From Rhizobium oryziradicis (GTDB lineage: Bacteria; Pseudomonadota; Alphaproteobacteria; Rhizobiales; Rhizobiaceae), in contig NZ_MKIM01000019.1 in assembly GCF_001939045.1 (NCBI RefSeq), positions 1 to 64,000 of the forward strand: a DNA stretch of 64,000 nt, given 5' to 3'. Shown here piece after piece: positions 54,361 through 63,862 of this stretch. A program made the position numbers and the translations under genes. The notes below the pieces were generated by a model. It was given only the letters and a program-made list of their open reading frames with translations, was not told the DNA's origin and searched no databases. How positions within the stretch are numbered: the stretch's first letter is position 1; every line of letters starts with the position of its first letter.

Positions 54361-57066
54361 ATGGCTGCAAGCAGTCAAGACCCGGACAAGCGTCCCGACC
54401 CGGATGCTTTGCTGACCCTGGCGGAGAAAGACCGCCGGGGTAAACTCACTGTTTTCCTGGGGGCTGCCCCGGGTGTCGGCAAAACCTATGCCATGCTGTC
54501 GCGCGCGCGGCGCTTGCATGAGGATGGTGTCGATATTGTTGTGGGTCTGGTGGAAACCCATGGCCGCTCGGAGACCGCTGATCTTCTCAAGGGCCTTCCG
54601 ATTTTGCCACGGCAACCGGTCAATTATCGTGGCCGCGTGCTGGAAGAATTTGATCTGGATGCAGCGCTGATCCGCAAGCCCCGCATTCTGATTGTCGATG
54701 AGTTGGCCCACAGCAATCCCGAGGATGCCCGCCATCCCAAGCGCTATCAGGACATTGAAGAACTGATCGAAGCGGGTATTGATGTCTGGACGGCGATCAA
54801 TATCCAGCATCTCGAAAGCCTCTCGGATCTTGTCACCCAGATCACTGGTGTCACCATCCGTGAGCGGGTGCCCGATACGGTGTTGAACAAGGCCGATGAG
54901 GTGCTGCTGGTGGATCTGCCCCCGGCGGAACTGGTGGAGCGCCTGCGGGGTGGCAAAGTCTACCTGCCGGAAAGCGCCACCCGGGCGGTGGATCGCTTCT
55001 TTCGCATCGGTAATTTGACGGCCCTGCGCGAGCTGGCCCTGCGCCGCACCGCCGATCGTGTTGATGACCAGATGATCGATTATCTGCGCCAGAATGCCAT
55101 CGAAGGGCCATGGGCCAGCGGTGAGCGTTTGATTGTCTGTGTCGGCCCGGACCCTTTGTCTGAAAAGGTGGTGCGCACGGCAAGCCGCCTTGCATCCGGC
55201 CTGAATGCGTCATGGATCGTTGTGCATGTCGAAATGGTCGATCGCGACGCCGGGCAAGGCGAAGACCAGCAACGGCTGGAACGTACGTTGCAACTGGCCC
55301 AACAATTGGGTGCCGATCTTCGCCGCGTGACCGGGAGTGATTTCACCGAGGAACTGATCAAACTCGTGCGGCGCGAACACGCCACCCAGATTGTCATTGG
55401 CACATCGCAAAAGCGCCCCTGGTATTCCCTCCGACGCCGCACGCTGCCCGATGCGCTGGCAAAGCGCTCGCCGGGCGTTGCCATCCATCTGGTGCCGCCC
55501 GATCAGGATGAGAAAAAGCGCCCATTCATTTTCAAGCCAATCGAATTGTCCAATGCACCGCGCTCATTGCTGGTGGCGGCGGGCTTTGTTGGTGGTGCCA
55601 CCGCTCTTGGTGTTGCAATCGACAGCTTTGTTCATCTGCCCAATCTGTCGATTATCTTTCTGCTGGCCGTGTTATCGGCGGCAAGCTATGGCGGCCTGTT
55701 GTCAGCGCTGGTTGCGGCTGGCCTGTCCACATTGGCCTATAATTTCTTTTTCATTGTGCCGCGCTATACGTTCACGGTTGCCGAACCCTATGAAGTGTTT
55801 GCACTGTTTGCCTATCTTGGGGCCGCAGTCTTGGCGGGCAGCTTAGCGGCACGCATTCGTGAACAGGCTGCCACAGCCCGTGTGCGCACCATCGCCATGC
55901 AGGCGCTCTATGATTTTTCCCGTAAACTTTCCGGCACCGTCAAATCAGACGAGGTGCTCTGGGCCGCTGTGACCCAATTGCAGGCCAGTGTCAAAGGCAA
56001 CGCCATTTTGCTTTTGCCGCAAGACGGTGATCTCAAAACGCAAGCGGCATGGCCGCCCGATACCGAGCCGGGAGTAACCGACATCACCGCCGCACGCTGG
56101 GCCTATGAAAAGCAGGAACCAGCGGGCAAAGGAACGGGCACCCTTCCCAACAGCCGCTTTCACTTCAGGCCCTTGATGACACCCCACGGCGCCGTTGGGG
56201 TTTGCGGCATAGAGCAAGGCGACACTGCGCTGGATGCGGCGGGAGAAAAGGCATTTTCGGCCATTCTGGATCAGACCGCCATTGCCATTGACCGGGCACG
56301 CCTGTCCAAAACCAGCATTGAGCAGGCCGCAAGACTGGAAGGGGAGCGCTACCGTGATGCGCTGCTGTCGTCGATCTCGCATGATTTGCGTACACCGCTT
56401 GCCACCATCACCGGGGCCGTGAGCAGCCTGCGCACCTTTGGCGACAAGATGGATGCGGAAAGCCGCGACGATCTGCTGCAATCGATCGAGCAAGAAAGTG
56501 AACGTCTTTCACGTTTTGTCGCCAATCTCCTCGACATGAGCCGCATTGAAGCGGGAATGTTGCGCCTTAAATGCGATTGGGTGGATGTGGCAGATGTTGT
56601 GCGAGCCTCCACGGATCGGGCGCGCAAATATTTTCCGGGACGGGTGATTGAGACGGGCATCGCCCCCGACCTGCCATTGATCGAGACGGACAGTGTTCTT
56701 TTGGGGCAGGTGTTGTTCAATCTTCTCGACAATGCAGTCAAATACGGCGGAACCGAGCCGATCAACGTCTATGCCCGGCGCGATGGCAATGAGGTGCTGA
56801 TTTCTGTCACAGACCTTGGTAAAGGTATTCCTGTGGAAGAGCTTGAGCAGGTTTTTGAGAAATTCTACCGCCGTGGCAAAGCGGATGGCCGCGCACCGGG
56901 AACAGGGCTTGGCCTTTCGATTGCGCGGGGTTTTGTCACCGCCATGGGCGGGACAATCAAAGCGGAAAGCCCCGCTTTGAAAAAGAGAGGCACGAGAATT
57001 GTGATGCGGTTTCCGATCAAAGAGATGCCGGGCAGGGACATGCCCTGTAGAGAGGACGCACCATGA
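54361..57066 (+). CDS. kdpD: KdpD, potassium/turgor sensor histidine kinase
   Basis: The 901-residue sensor has a KdpD N-terminal domain with P-loop GAAPGVGKT (34-42) and VDELAHSNPEDARHPKRYQDIEELI, a universal-stress-like domain (about 255-375), four membrane helices (about 400-500), a GAF-like region, HisKA SSISHDLRTPLATITGAV (His674) and an intact HATPase (LFNLLDNAVKY, DLGKGIP, GTGLGLSIA). The family senses low K+ and induces kdpFABC through KdpE. It begins eight bases after kdpC, so in this organism the sensor is transcribed with the pump. Confidence 0.96.
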   Translation: MAASSQDPDKRPDPDALLTLAEKDRRGKLTVFLGAAPGVGKTYAMLSRARRLHEDGVDIVVGLVETHGRSETADLLKGLPILPRQPVNYRGRVLEEFDLDAALIRKPRILIVDELAHSNPEDARHPKRYQDIEELIEAGIDVWTAINIQHLESLSDLVTQITGVTIRERVPDTVLNKADEVLLVDLPPAELVERLRGGKVYLPESATRAVDRFFRIGNLTALRELALRRTADRVDDQMIDYLRQNAIEGPWASGERLIVCVGPDPLSEKVVRTASRLASGLNASWIVVHVEMVDRDAGQGEDQQRLERTLQLAQQLGADLRRVTGSDFTEELIKLVRREHATQIVIGTSQKRPWYSLRRRTLPDALAKRSPGVAIHLVPPDQDEKKRPFIFKPIELSNAPRSLLVAAGFVGGATALGVAIDSFVHLPNLSIIFLLAVLSAASYGGLLSALVAAGLSTLAYNFFFIVPRYTFTVAEPYEVFALFAYLGAAVLAGSLAARIREQAATARVRTIAMQALYDFSRKLSGTVKSDEVLWAAVTQLQASVKGNAILLLPQDGDLKTQAAWPPDTEPGVTDITAARWAYEKQEPAGKGTGTLPNSRFHFRPLMTPHGAVGVCGIEQGDTALDAAGEKAFSAILDQTAIAIDRARLSKTSIEQAARLEGERYRDALLSSISHDLRTPLATITGAVSSLRTFGDKMDAESRDDLLQSIEQESERLSRFVANLLDMSRIEAGMLRLKCDWVDVADVVRASTDRARKYFPGRVIETGIAPDLPLIETDSVLLGQVLFNLLDNAVKYGGTEPINVYARRDGNEVLISVTDLGKGIPVEELEQVFEKFYRRGKADGRAPGTGLGLSIARGFVTAMGGTIKAESPALKKRGTRIVMRFPIKEMPGRDMPCREDAP

Positions 57067-57764
57067 GCCTCGATCGGGTTTTGGTGGTGGATGACGAGCC
57101 GCAGATCCAGCGCTTTTTGCGCCCGGCGCTGACGGCCGCCGGCTACCATGTGATTGAGGCTGGCAACGGCGCTGAAGCCCTGAAAGCGGCCGCCACCACT
57201 GCTCCTGATGTGATGATCCTTGATCTGGGCCTGCCCGACATGGACGGCAAAGAGGTGATTGCCAGCGTGCGCGGCTGGTCGGAAATCCCGATCATCATCC
57301 TCTCGGCCCGCGACCGGGAAAGCGAAAAAATCGCAGCCCTCGACCTTGGCGCGGATGATTATATCGAAAAGCCCTTTGGAATTGGCGAATTGACAGCGCG
57401 CATTCGCACCGCCCTTCGCCGAAAAAACCGTGAAAGCGCCGTTGCGACACTTTTGAACGTCGATGGTCTGACCATCGACACTGTGCGCCGATTGGTGGCA
57501 CGAGACGCAAAACCCATCAAACTGACACCGAAGGAATATGACCTTCTGGTGCTCTTGGCACGCTACTCAGGCCGGGTGGTCACCCACAAAACACTGCTCA
57601 CCTCCGTTTGGGGCCCCGCCCACGGCGATGACCTTCATTATTTGCGGGTGTTTATTGGCCAGCTGCGCCAAAAGATCGAGAGAGACCCAACGCAGCCAAC
57701 CATTATTTGCACAGAAGCCGGTGTCGGCTATCGCTTTATGGGCGACGACAAAGAGACTGTTTAG
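57063..57764 (+). CDS. kdpE: KdpE response regulator
   Basis: A 233-residue OmpR-class regulator: receiver domain with VLVVDDEPQIQRFLR, phospho-acceptor in MILDLGLPDMDGKE and Lys in YIEKPFG, followed by the winged-helix domain (LTPKEYDLLVLLARYSGRVVTHKTLLTSVWG, YLRVFIGQLRQKIE). It overlaps kdpD by four bases (ATGA). It probably activates the promoter at 49718-49822. Confidence 0.96.
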   Translation: MSLDRVLVVDDEPQIQRFLRPALTAAGYHVIEAGNGAEALKAAATTAPDVMILDLGLPDMDGKEVIASVRGWSEIPIIILSARDRESEKIAALDLGADDYIEKPFGIGELTARIRTALRRKNRESAVATLLNVDGLTIDTVRRLVARDAKPIKLTPKEYDLLVLLARYSGRVVTHKTLLTSVWGPAHGDDLHYLRVFIGQLRQKIERDPTQPTIICTEAGVGYRFMGDDKETV

Positions 57765-57774
57765 CAGATCTACA

Positions 57775-57823
57775 GTTTGTCAGGGAAAAGTGGATGGAAT
57801 CCGGTTTTCCCGAATAGACAAAC
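57775..57823. repeat. Dispersed palindrome, family 2 (GTTTGTC...GACAAAC)
   Basis: Outer arms GTTTGTC/GACAAAC and an inner stem GGGAAAA...TTTTCCC. It is very close to 26340-26386. It lies ten bases past kdpE and 23 before the end of the converging permease gene, so it may end transcripts from both sides. Confidence 0.7.
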
Positions 57824-57846
57824 GAAAACAAGGAAAGCGACAGGCT

Positions 57847-58752
57847 TCAGTTCAATGTTGGGTCAAATTTATCGCGCAACCAATCGCCAATGAGCGAAAT
57901 ACTGAGCGTGGACACAACAATAATCGCCGCCGGTGCCAACATGATCCATGGAGCAGACTGGATATAATCACGCCCATAGCCCACCATGGCACCCAGACTG
58001 GTCTGCGGTGGCTGCACGCCCAGTCCCAAAAAGGAAAGGCCGGATTCCAGCAAGATCACTTCCGGAAAATTCAGCGTCATGGACACCAGCAGAGTCGAGG
58101 CGATGTTGGGCAATATGTGGCGGCCATAGACCCGTGCCGGTGATGCCCCCAGATCGCGCACGGCTGCCGCATAGCCTTGGTCTTGCGCCGAGATAGCCAG
58201 GCCACGGGCAATGCGGGCAATGCGCTCCCAGCCATAAAAGCCCAGCAGAATGGTAAACAGCGGCAGAGAATTGCCCAGAAAGGCCAGAACTGCCAGCGCA
58301 ATGATCATAAAGGGCATGGCGGCTTGCGCATCGATCACCATCAAGATCATCTGCTCGGCGCGACCGCGCAGGTAGGCCGCCAGAAATCCAAGCGTCACCC
58401 CGACCGTTGCCGAGACCAGAGTTGCCAAAAACGCAATGGTGAGACTGATGCGAATGGAGGCAATCAACCGCGAGAGCACATCCCGGCCAAGCTCGTCGGT
58501 TCCCAAGGCATGCGCAAAGCTGCCTGCCATAAAGAATGGCTCACTCAAACGTGCGCGCAAATCCATCGCCATATAGCTCTGGGGGGCAACAAGATTGCCA
58601 AACGCGATCAAAAAAAGCATCAAGGCAATCCAGGCAAAGGCCAGCAGAATGGTGGGTGGCCATGCCTTGAAAAAGGCTTTGACTTTTGATTTCGCCGTAA
58701 AAACAGATGCAGAAGGCAGCGGTGCCTGTTTGTGATTTTGTACAATGGCCAT
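57847..58752 (-). CDS. Peptide-type ABC transporter permease (DppC/OppC type)
   Basis: A 301-residue inner-membrane protein with the cytoplasmic N-terminus of OppC proteins, then HALGTDELGRDVLSRLIASIRISL, the permease core and the loop GYAAAVRDLGASPARVYGRHILPNIASTLLV that docks on the ATPase. It ends with LIGDWLRDKFDPTLN, diagnostic of this family. Last gene of a five-gene minus-strand operon; 11 bases separate it from the DppB-type gene. Confidence 0.94.
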   Translation of the reverse strand: MAIVQNHKQAPLPSASVFTAKSKVKAFFKAWPPTILLAFAWIALMLFLIAFGNLVAPQSYMAMDLRARLSEPFFMAGSFAHALGTDELGRDVLSRLIASIRISLTIAFLATLVSATVGVTLGFLAAYLRGRAEQMILMVIDAQAAMPFMIIALAVLAFLGNSLPLFTILLGFYGWERIARIARGLAISAQDQGYAAAVRDLGASPARVYGRHILPNIASTLLVSMTLNFPEVILLESGLSFLGLGVQPPQTSLGAMVGYGRDYIQSAPWIMLAPAAIIVVSTLSISLIGDWLRDKFDPTLN

Positions 58753-58763
58753 CAGACTCTCCT

Positions 58764-59702
58764 TCAGGATTTAACACGGACTCGTTGGCTGACACGAAGG
58801 CGGGGGTCGAGAAGGCCATACATCAGATCCACCATCAGATTGGCGAAGACCATGGCAAAGCCAATCAGGATGAGAATGACCTGCACGACGGCGAGGTCAC
58901 GACTGGCAACAGAGCCAACCAGAAGACGGCCAATACCGGGCCAAGAAAATATGCTCTCGACCACCACGGCACCGGCCACCAGAGAGCCGAGCATGAAACC
59001 GATAATGGTCAGCGTGGGAATGGCGGCATTGGGGAGAGCGTGGTTGATGACCACTTTGTGCCACGGCACACCCTTTGCCGACGCGGTGCGGATATAGGGC
59101 TGGCCGAGCACTTCCAGCATGGCGGAACGGGTAAAACGGGCAATCACGGCTGCACCAATCAAGCCGAGCGTCACAATCGGCAAAATCGCACTTTGCCAGC
59201 TGTCCGAGCCGCCGGATGGCAAAAGGCGCCATTTGACCGCAAAAATCAATGCCAGCACCAGCCCCATGACAAAGCTCGGCACTGTGAACCCGGCAACGGA
59301 AAGCGTCATGATGGCGCGATCAATCCAGCTGTTGTGGTTCAGGGCGGCAATAATGCCAGCAAGCAGACCGATGATCAGGTTGAAAAGCAAAGCCGGAACC
59401 GTCAAGGCCAGAGTGAGCGGCACAGCCTGCATCACCAGCTCAAGCGCCGGTCTGCCATCACGCATGGATCGGCCGAGATCGCCTTGCAAAATCGCATGAA
59501 AATAGCTGAGATATTGCAGGGGCAAAGGCTGATCGAGGCCCCAGCTATGGCGAAACACGGCATAGGCTTCAGGCGGCGCATCCGGCCCGAGGATGATCAC
59601 GGCAGGATCGCCTGTGAGGCGTAAAATGATGAAAGCGAAGGTGATGATCAGCACAACTGTGATCAGCGCACGGCCAAGTCTTGAGGCAAGATAAAGCAAC
59701 AT
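58764..59702 (-). CDS. Peptide-type ABC transporter permease (DppB/OppB type)
   Basis: The 312-residue partner permease has an N-terminal helix MLLYLASRLGRALITVVLIITFAF, a periplasmic HSWGLDQPLPLQYLSYFHAILQGDLGRSM segment and an ARFTRSAMLEVLGQPYIRTASAKGVPWHKVVINHALPNAAIPTLT docking loop. The start at 59702 overlaps the stop of the upstream ATPase gene by one base; the open frame continues to 59840 only as antisense-like sequence. Confidence 0.94.
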   Translation of the reverse strand: MLLYLASRLGRALITVVLIITFAFIILRLTGDPAVIILGPDAPPEAYAVFRHSWGLDQPLPLQYLSYFHAILQGDLGRSMRDGRPALELVMQAVPLTLALTVPALLFNLIIGLLAGIIAALNHNSWIDRAIMTLSVAGFTVPSFVMGLVLALIFAVKWRLLPSGGSDSWQSAILPIVTLGLIGAAVIARFTRSAMLEVLGQPYIRTASAKGVPWHKVVINHALPNAAIPTLTIIGFMLGSLVAGAVVVESIFSWPGIGRLLVGSVASRDLAVVQVILILIGFAMVFANLMVDLMYGLLDPRLRVSQRVRVKS

Positions 59703-60745
59703 CAGACGCTCTCCAGGGTGGTTTGCTTGCGCGCAAGGTTGGGGGCAGGGCGAAGTGCGCTGCCGCCTGCGGTGTGAACCAGATGGCAGGCCGCAGCGCG
59801 GCCAGCGTCTCGCACAAGCTGCGGCACCTCCTTGCGGCAATTGGCAACAGCCACTGGACAGCGCGGGTGAAAGGCGCAGCCTGTGGGAATATTCACCGGG
59901 TTTGGCGGATCGCCCGATAAAACAATACGCTCACGGCGCGTTGTGCCACGCGGACTGGGTGCTGCCGACACCAGAGCCTGGGTGTAAGGGTGCAGGGGAT
60001 TGTGAAACACCTCTTCAGGAAGGCCTTCTTCCACAATCTTGCCGAGATACATCACCGCCACCCGGTCGGCCATTTGGCGCACCACTTTCAGATCATGGCT
60101 GATAAACAGAGCAGCAAAGCCTGTTTTTTGCCGCAGATCATCCAGCAGGTTGAGCACCTGTGCCTGAATGGACACATCCAGTGCCGACACAGGCTCATCG
60201 CAGACCAGCAGGCTGGGGTCGAGGGCCAGCGCACGGGCAATCACCACACGCTGGCGCTGTCCGCCGGAGAGTTCGTGCGGGAAGTTTGTGGCCTGATCGG
60301 CACGCAAGCCGACAGAGCGCATCAGTGCTGCCGCACGCTCCAGCCGCTCGGCTTTGGGCATATCCTTGCGATGAATATCGAAGGGTTCGGCAATCTGGTT
60401 AAGGATCGGCAAACGCCGATCAAGCGCGCCCAGCGGATCTTGGTAGATCATTTGCATGCGTGCCCGCAGACGCCGCCACTCAGGCCCACGATCCACCGGC
60501 ACGGGCACACCCTCAAACCGCACTTCGCCCGAATTTGGCGCAAGCTGACCAAGCGCAAGCCGGGCGGTGGTGGATTTGCCACAGCCAGATTCACCCACCA
60601 GCGCCAGAACCTCGCCCCGGTTGAGGTGAAAGCTGACACCATTGACCGCCTTCAGCGTAGCGGACTGGCCCCAAAGCCCGCCGGGCAGGCGAAGGGCGTA
60701 ATGCAGGGTGATGTTATCGGCAACAAGAAGAGGCTGATCGCTCAT
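59702..60745 (-). CDS. Peptide-type ABC transporter ATP-binding protein (DppF/OppF type)
   Basis: A 347-residue ATPase with Walker A GESGCGKSTTARL, signature LSGGQRQRVVIARALAL, Walker B LLVCDEPVSALDVS and the oligopeptide C-terminal extension with a Cys cluster (GCAFHPRCPVAVANCRKEVPQLV) typical of OppD/F proteins. The ATG at 60745 overlaps the stop of the DppD-type gene by four bases; the longer frame to 60949 is not supported. Confidence 0.94.
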   Translation of the reverse strand: MSDQPLLVADNITLHYALRLPGGLWGQSATLKAVNGVSFHLNRGEVLALVGESGCGKSTTARLALGQLAPNSGEVRFEGVPVPVDRGPEWRRLRARMQMIYQDPLGALDRRLPILNQIAEPFDIHRKDMPKAERLERAAALMRSVGLRADQATNFPHELSGGQRQRVVIARALALDPSLLVCDEPVSALDVSIQAQVLNLLDDLRQKTGFAALFISHDLKVVRQMADRVAVMYLGKIVEEGLPEEVFHNPLHPYTQALVSAAPSPRGTTRRERIVLSGDPPNPVNIPTGCAFHPRCPVAVANCRKEVPQLVRDAGRAAACHLVHTAGGSALRPAPNLARKQTTLESV

Positions 60746-61839
60746 GCCTTGGCTCCTTCCGACGACATCGTGCTTGGCACTTTCATCTCGACATGGTGAC
60801 GAAGAACGATACTCGCTGCGTGATCTGCTCGCGCTTCGCATTGCCGACAGGCGGCAAAATGCGCGCTTGAGCCTTGCAGTGCCAAAAGCTCTGGCGCGCC
60901 GTCGTGGCACATATCCTCCACATAACCGCATCGATCCGAGAATGAGCACCCCGCTGGCAGCGCTTGCGGGGAGGGCACAGCGCCCGGAATCGCCATCAAG
61001 CGGCGGCGCGGACCTTCCAACTCCGGCAGCGCGGCCAGCAGGCCCTGTGTATAAGGGTGGGCCGGATTTTCAAACAAGCTTGATGCCGGTGCCTCCTCGA
61101 CCACGCGACCCGCATACATCACCGCCACACGATCGGCCATATCGGCAATCACGCCCAGATCATGAGAAATCAGCGCCAGCGCCATGCCCGTATCAGCCTG
61201 AAGATCGCGCAGCAGATCCAGAATCTGCGCTTGAATGGTGGCATCAAGGGCGGTGGTGGGCTCATCGGCAATCAACAGGTCTGGCTCACCTGCCAGCGCC
61301 ATCGCAATCATCACACGCTGGTTCATACCGCCGGAGAGTTCATGGGGATATTCGTTCAAACGTTGCGCGGCATTGGACATGCCAACCCGATCCAGCAATC
61401 GTCTTGCCTCCTCGCGCGCGCTAGTGCCAGACAGACCGCGATGAAGCGCCAAAGCCTCGCAAATCTGCCGCCCGATGCGGTGAACCGGGTTGAGCGCGCT
61501 GGCAGGGTCTTGAAAAATAAGTGCTATGCGCCCGCCGCGAATGGCATTCAGGGGGGATGCGGCCATGCCGATCAGCTCTTGCCCGTCAAAGATGGCAGAA
61601 CCTGATATTTTTGCGCGACGCCCCAAAAGTCCCAGAACGGCCAGCCAGGTGATGGACTTTCCACAGCCGGATTCGCCAACGACCCCGAGCGTTTCACCCC
61701 GCTGAATGGTTAAATCAACACTGTGCAAAGCGCGCACATAGCGTTTGCCAATATCGAAATCGACACTCAAGCCTTTGACACACATCAGCGGGGCGCTCAC
61801 CGCCAAGGATGTCTGTTTCTGCGGCAATAGGGAAGCCAT
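60742..61839 (-). CDS. Peptide-type ABC transporter ATP-binding protein (DppD/OppD type)
   Basis: The 365-residue first ATPase has Walker A GESGCGKSITWLAVLGLLG, signature LSGGMNQRVMIAMALAG (GMNQ in place of GQRQ, usual for OppD), Walker B LLIADEPTTALDATIQAQ, H-loop LISHDLGVIADMADR and the C-terminal Cys motif GCSFSDRCGYVEDMC. About 30 extra residues follow. It is separated from the binding-protein gene by a strong terminator-like hairpin. Confidence 0.94.
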   Translation of the reverse strand: MASLLPQKQTSLAVSAPLMCVKGLSVDFDIGKRYVRALHSVDLTIQRGETLGVVGESGCGKSITWLAVLGLLGRRAKISGSAIFDGQELIGMAASPLNAIRGGRIALIFQDPASALNPVHRIGRQICEALALHRGLSGTSAREEARRLLDRVGMSNAAQRLNEYPHELSGGMNQRVMIAMALAGEPDLLIADEPTTALDATIQAQILDLLRDLQADTGMALALISHDLGVIADMADRVAVMYAGRVVEEAPASSLFENPAHPYTQGLLAALPELEGPRRRLMAIPGAVPSPQALPAGCSFSDRCGYVEDMCHDGAPELLALQGSSAHFAACRQCEARADHAASIVLRHHVEMKVPSTMSSEGAKA

Positions 61840-61859
61840 CGCACATCTCCGGTAAAGGT

Positions 61860-61895
61860 AAAAAAGCGCCGGGGCGCTGGTGTCCAGCGCCCCGG
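61860..61895 (-). terminator. Terminator-like hairpin between binding-protein and ATPase genes
   Basis: Read on the minus strand it is a perfect 12-base stem (CCGGGGCGCTGG / CCAGCGCCCCGG, loop of three) with a run of six T beginning three bases later. It has all the features of an intrinsic terminator, yet lies inside the operon, so it should let most transcripts stop after the binding-protein gene. Confidence 0.8.
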
Positions 61896-61911
61896 TCGGT
61901 GTGATGTCGGA

Positions 61912-63606
61912 TCAGTTTGCAGGTTTGATGCTGAAGTTTTCAGCCCGGAAATCCATCGACTGGAGGGGCGACCACTTCCATGCAATGTCCTTGCGCTTGC
62001 CGTAAAAAATCGCATTCTGATAGAGCACGGTATAGGCCGGATCTTCTCTTTCGGCGATTTCAAGCATGCGTTTGAAGGCTGCCTTGCGATCATCATGGTT
62101 CATCGAGGTTTCCAGCACGGTGCAGAGCTTGTTGAACTCGGCATTTGTCCACTCGCCGGACTGCTGCTGGCCGCCATTTTGGCAATGCTGGCTGACAATC
62201 GACGCGACCGGATCAGGATAAGAGGCCGAGTTGGACCAATCGCGAATGGCGCGATTGTTGGTCGGGTCCATGATCTGCGCCCAGTTTTCCTTCATCTGGA
62301 AATCGATGTTCAGGCCGATCTGGCGAAAGCTTTCGGCATTGATCTGCGCCGTGGCCACCTGATTGGTATAGTAATTGTTGAGAACCCGCATGACGATCGG
62401 CTCGCCTTTATAGCCTGCTTCCTTCAGCAGCTTTTTGGCCAGATCGAGATCATAGGCAGGTGGTGTCCAGCCCTTGACGAACATGTCGCCATAGTAATCC
62501 CATTGCAAACCAGCAGGTACAACGGTGCGGCCACCCCAGAGCTGATCAACAATCATCTGGCGATCAATAGCATGGGTGATGGCCTGACGGATCAGCGGAT
62601 TTTTCATCACACCATTGTTTTTATCAAACACCATCAGGCGGTGATTGGCGATTGGGCCGCCGGTGACTTCATAGCCCTTTTCTTTTTCAATCAAAGCAAT
62701 CTGATCGGGTGGCACATCAGTGATAAAATCATACTGCCCAGACAAAAGGCCGTTCACACGACTTGCAACTTCCGGCACCACAACAAAGCGCAGCTTTTTG
62801 ATGGGCGGACGGGTGCCCCAATAGTCATCAAAGGCTTCCAGTTCCAGAATATTGTGGTCCTGAAACTTTGTAACCTTATAGGGACCGGTGCCCACTGGCA
62901 TTTGCGCAAGGGCCGTCCAGCTTTTGGCATCGCGATAGGCTTTTTGCGAATAGATTTCAGAACCATAGCTGGCAATGCGATAGAGGAAGGTTGGATCGGG
63001 TTGCTTGGCCACGAACCGCACAGTTGAATCATCAACCTTTTCCACATGATCCAGCAGAGGCCAGGATTGAATATAGGCCTTGGCAACTTCCGGCGGCGGC
63101 ACTTTGCCCTCAACGCCAGTCTGCTTGTTGATAAAGGTGTCTTTGCCATTCTTGGCTGCTTCGATTTGCTCCGGCAGCAGACCAAAACGCTCGGGAGAAA
63201 AGGTGAAAACGACGTCATCTGCCGTCATTGTTTCGCCATTGTGAAACTTCACCCCCTGACGAAGCTTCAGCTCAATGGTTTTATCGTCAATCTGCTTCCA
63301 GGACGTGGCCAGAAACGGCTTGCGGGGAAGCTTTGGATCTTGCCGATCATAATCAATCAGGCTTTCAAAGATCGAGTAGAAAATGCGAGAGCCAACATTG
63401 GAGCGCTCCTTCATGACATCCAGCGCACCGGATGTCACAAGATCCTGCACGGCGATGGTGATTGTCGGCCTATTGTCTTGATCGGCTGCCATAGCAGGGC
63501 CGGATACAGCAAGGGTAACAGCTGTTAAAGCTGAAAGCACCCAGCGTCTGACTTGGCGTCTGACATGGAGCCCGAAACCGGGCCTCCCACAGGAATTGGT
63601 CATCAT
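61912..63606 (-). CDS. Peptide-type ABC transporter substrate-binding protein (family 5)
   Basis: The 564-residue periplasmic binding protein has a Sec signal peptide (RRWVLSALTAVTLAVSGPAMA-AD), then the family-5 pattern: GSRIFYSIFESLIDYDRQDP, PFLATSWKQIDDKTIELKLRQGVKFHNGETMTADDVVFTF, MPVGTGPYKVTKFQDHNILELEAFDDYWG, and RQAITHAIDRQMIVDQLWGG. Ligands of such proteins include peptides, opines, nickel and sugars, so the name gives a family and not a substrate. First gene of the operon. Confidence 0.93.
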   Translation of the reverse strand: MMTNSCGRPGFGLHVRRQVRRWVLSALTAVTLAVSGPAMAADQDNRPTITIAVQDLVTSGALDVMKERSNVGSRIFYSIFESLIDYDRQDPKLPRKPFLATSWKQIDDKTIELKLRQGVKFHNGETMTADDVVFTFSPERFGLLPEQIEAAKNGKDTFINKQTGVEGKVPPPEVAKAYIQSWPLLDHVEKVDDSTVRFVAKQPDPTFLYRIASYGSEIYSQKAYRDAKSWTALAQMPVGTGPYKVTKFQDHNILELEAFDDYWGTRPPIKKLRFVVVPEVASRVNGLLSGQYDFITDVPPDQIALIEKEKGYEVTGGPIANHRLMVFDKNNGVMKNPLIRQAITHAIDRQMIVDQLWGGRTVVPAGLQWDYYGDMFVKGWTPPAYDLDLAKKLLKEAGYKGEPIVMRVLNNYYTNQVATAQINAESFRQIGLNIDFQMKENWAQIMDPTNNRAIRDWSNSASYPDPVASIVSQHCQNGGQQQSGEWTNAEFNKLCTVLETSMNHDDRKAAFKRMLEIAEREDPAYTVLYQNAIFYGKRKDIAWKWSPLQSMDFRAENFSIKPAN

Positions 63607-63862
63607 GAAACCCTCGGTCCATTATGTGAAAGAGATGGCGGATTTGCTGCAAATGCCACAGGTGCAGCATCACTGCGCGGAACCTGACTCTGATGTGTGA
63701 CCAATGCATAAAGCTGCGATGACAGCTGCGTGAACCTTCGTTGAAACAATTATGACCCTATGATTTTAGGGGTTTTTGTTCATGCGTTTGTCATCAAGCA
63801 AATCTAGCTTCGCGGCTCACACCCCGCATCTATCCCCCACGTCTACTCAGAGAGATGAAACA
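63607..63862. promoter_or_regulatory. Divergent promoter region (family-5 ABC operon / TIM-barrel gene)
   Basis: 256 bases without a gene. AT-rich around 63740-63790, with a small dyad CCCTA-TGATTT-TAGGG at 63756-63771 that could be an operator. Nothing else is recognised. Confidence 0.35.

Noticed and set aside
58707..59624. A 305-codon plus-strand frame opposite the two peptide-type permease genes
   Set aside because: Antisense of membrane-protein codons; His/Gln/Asn-rich, no motifs.
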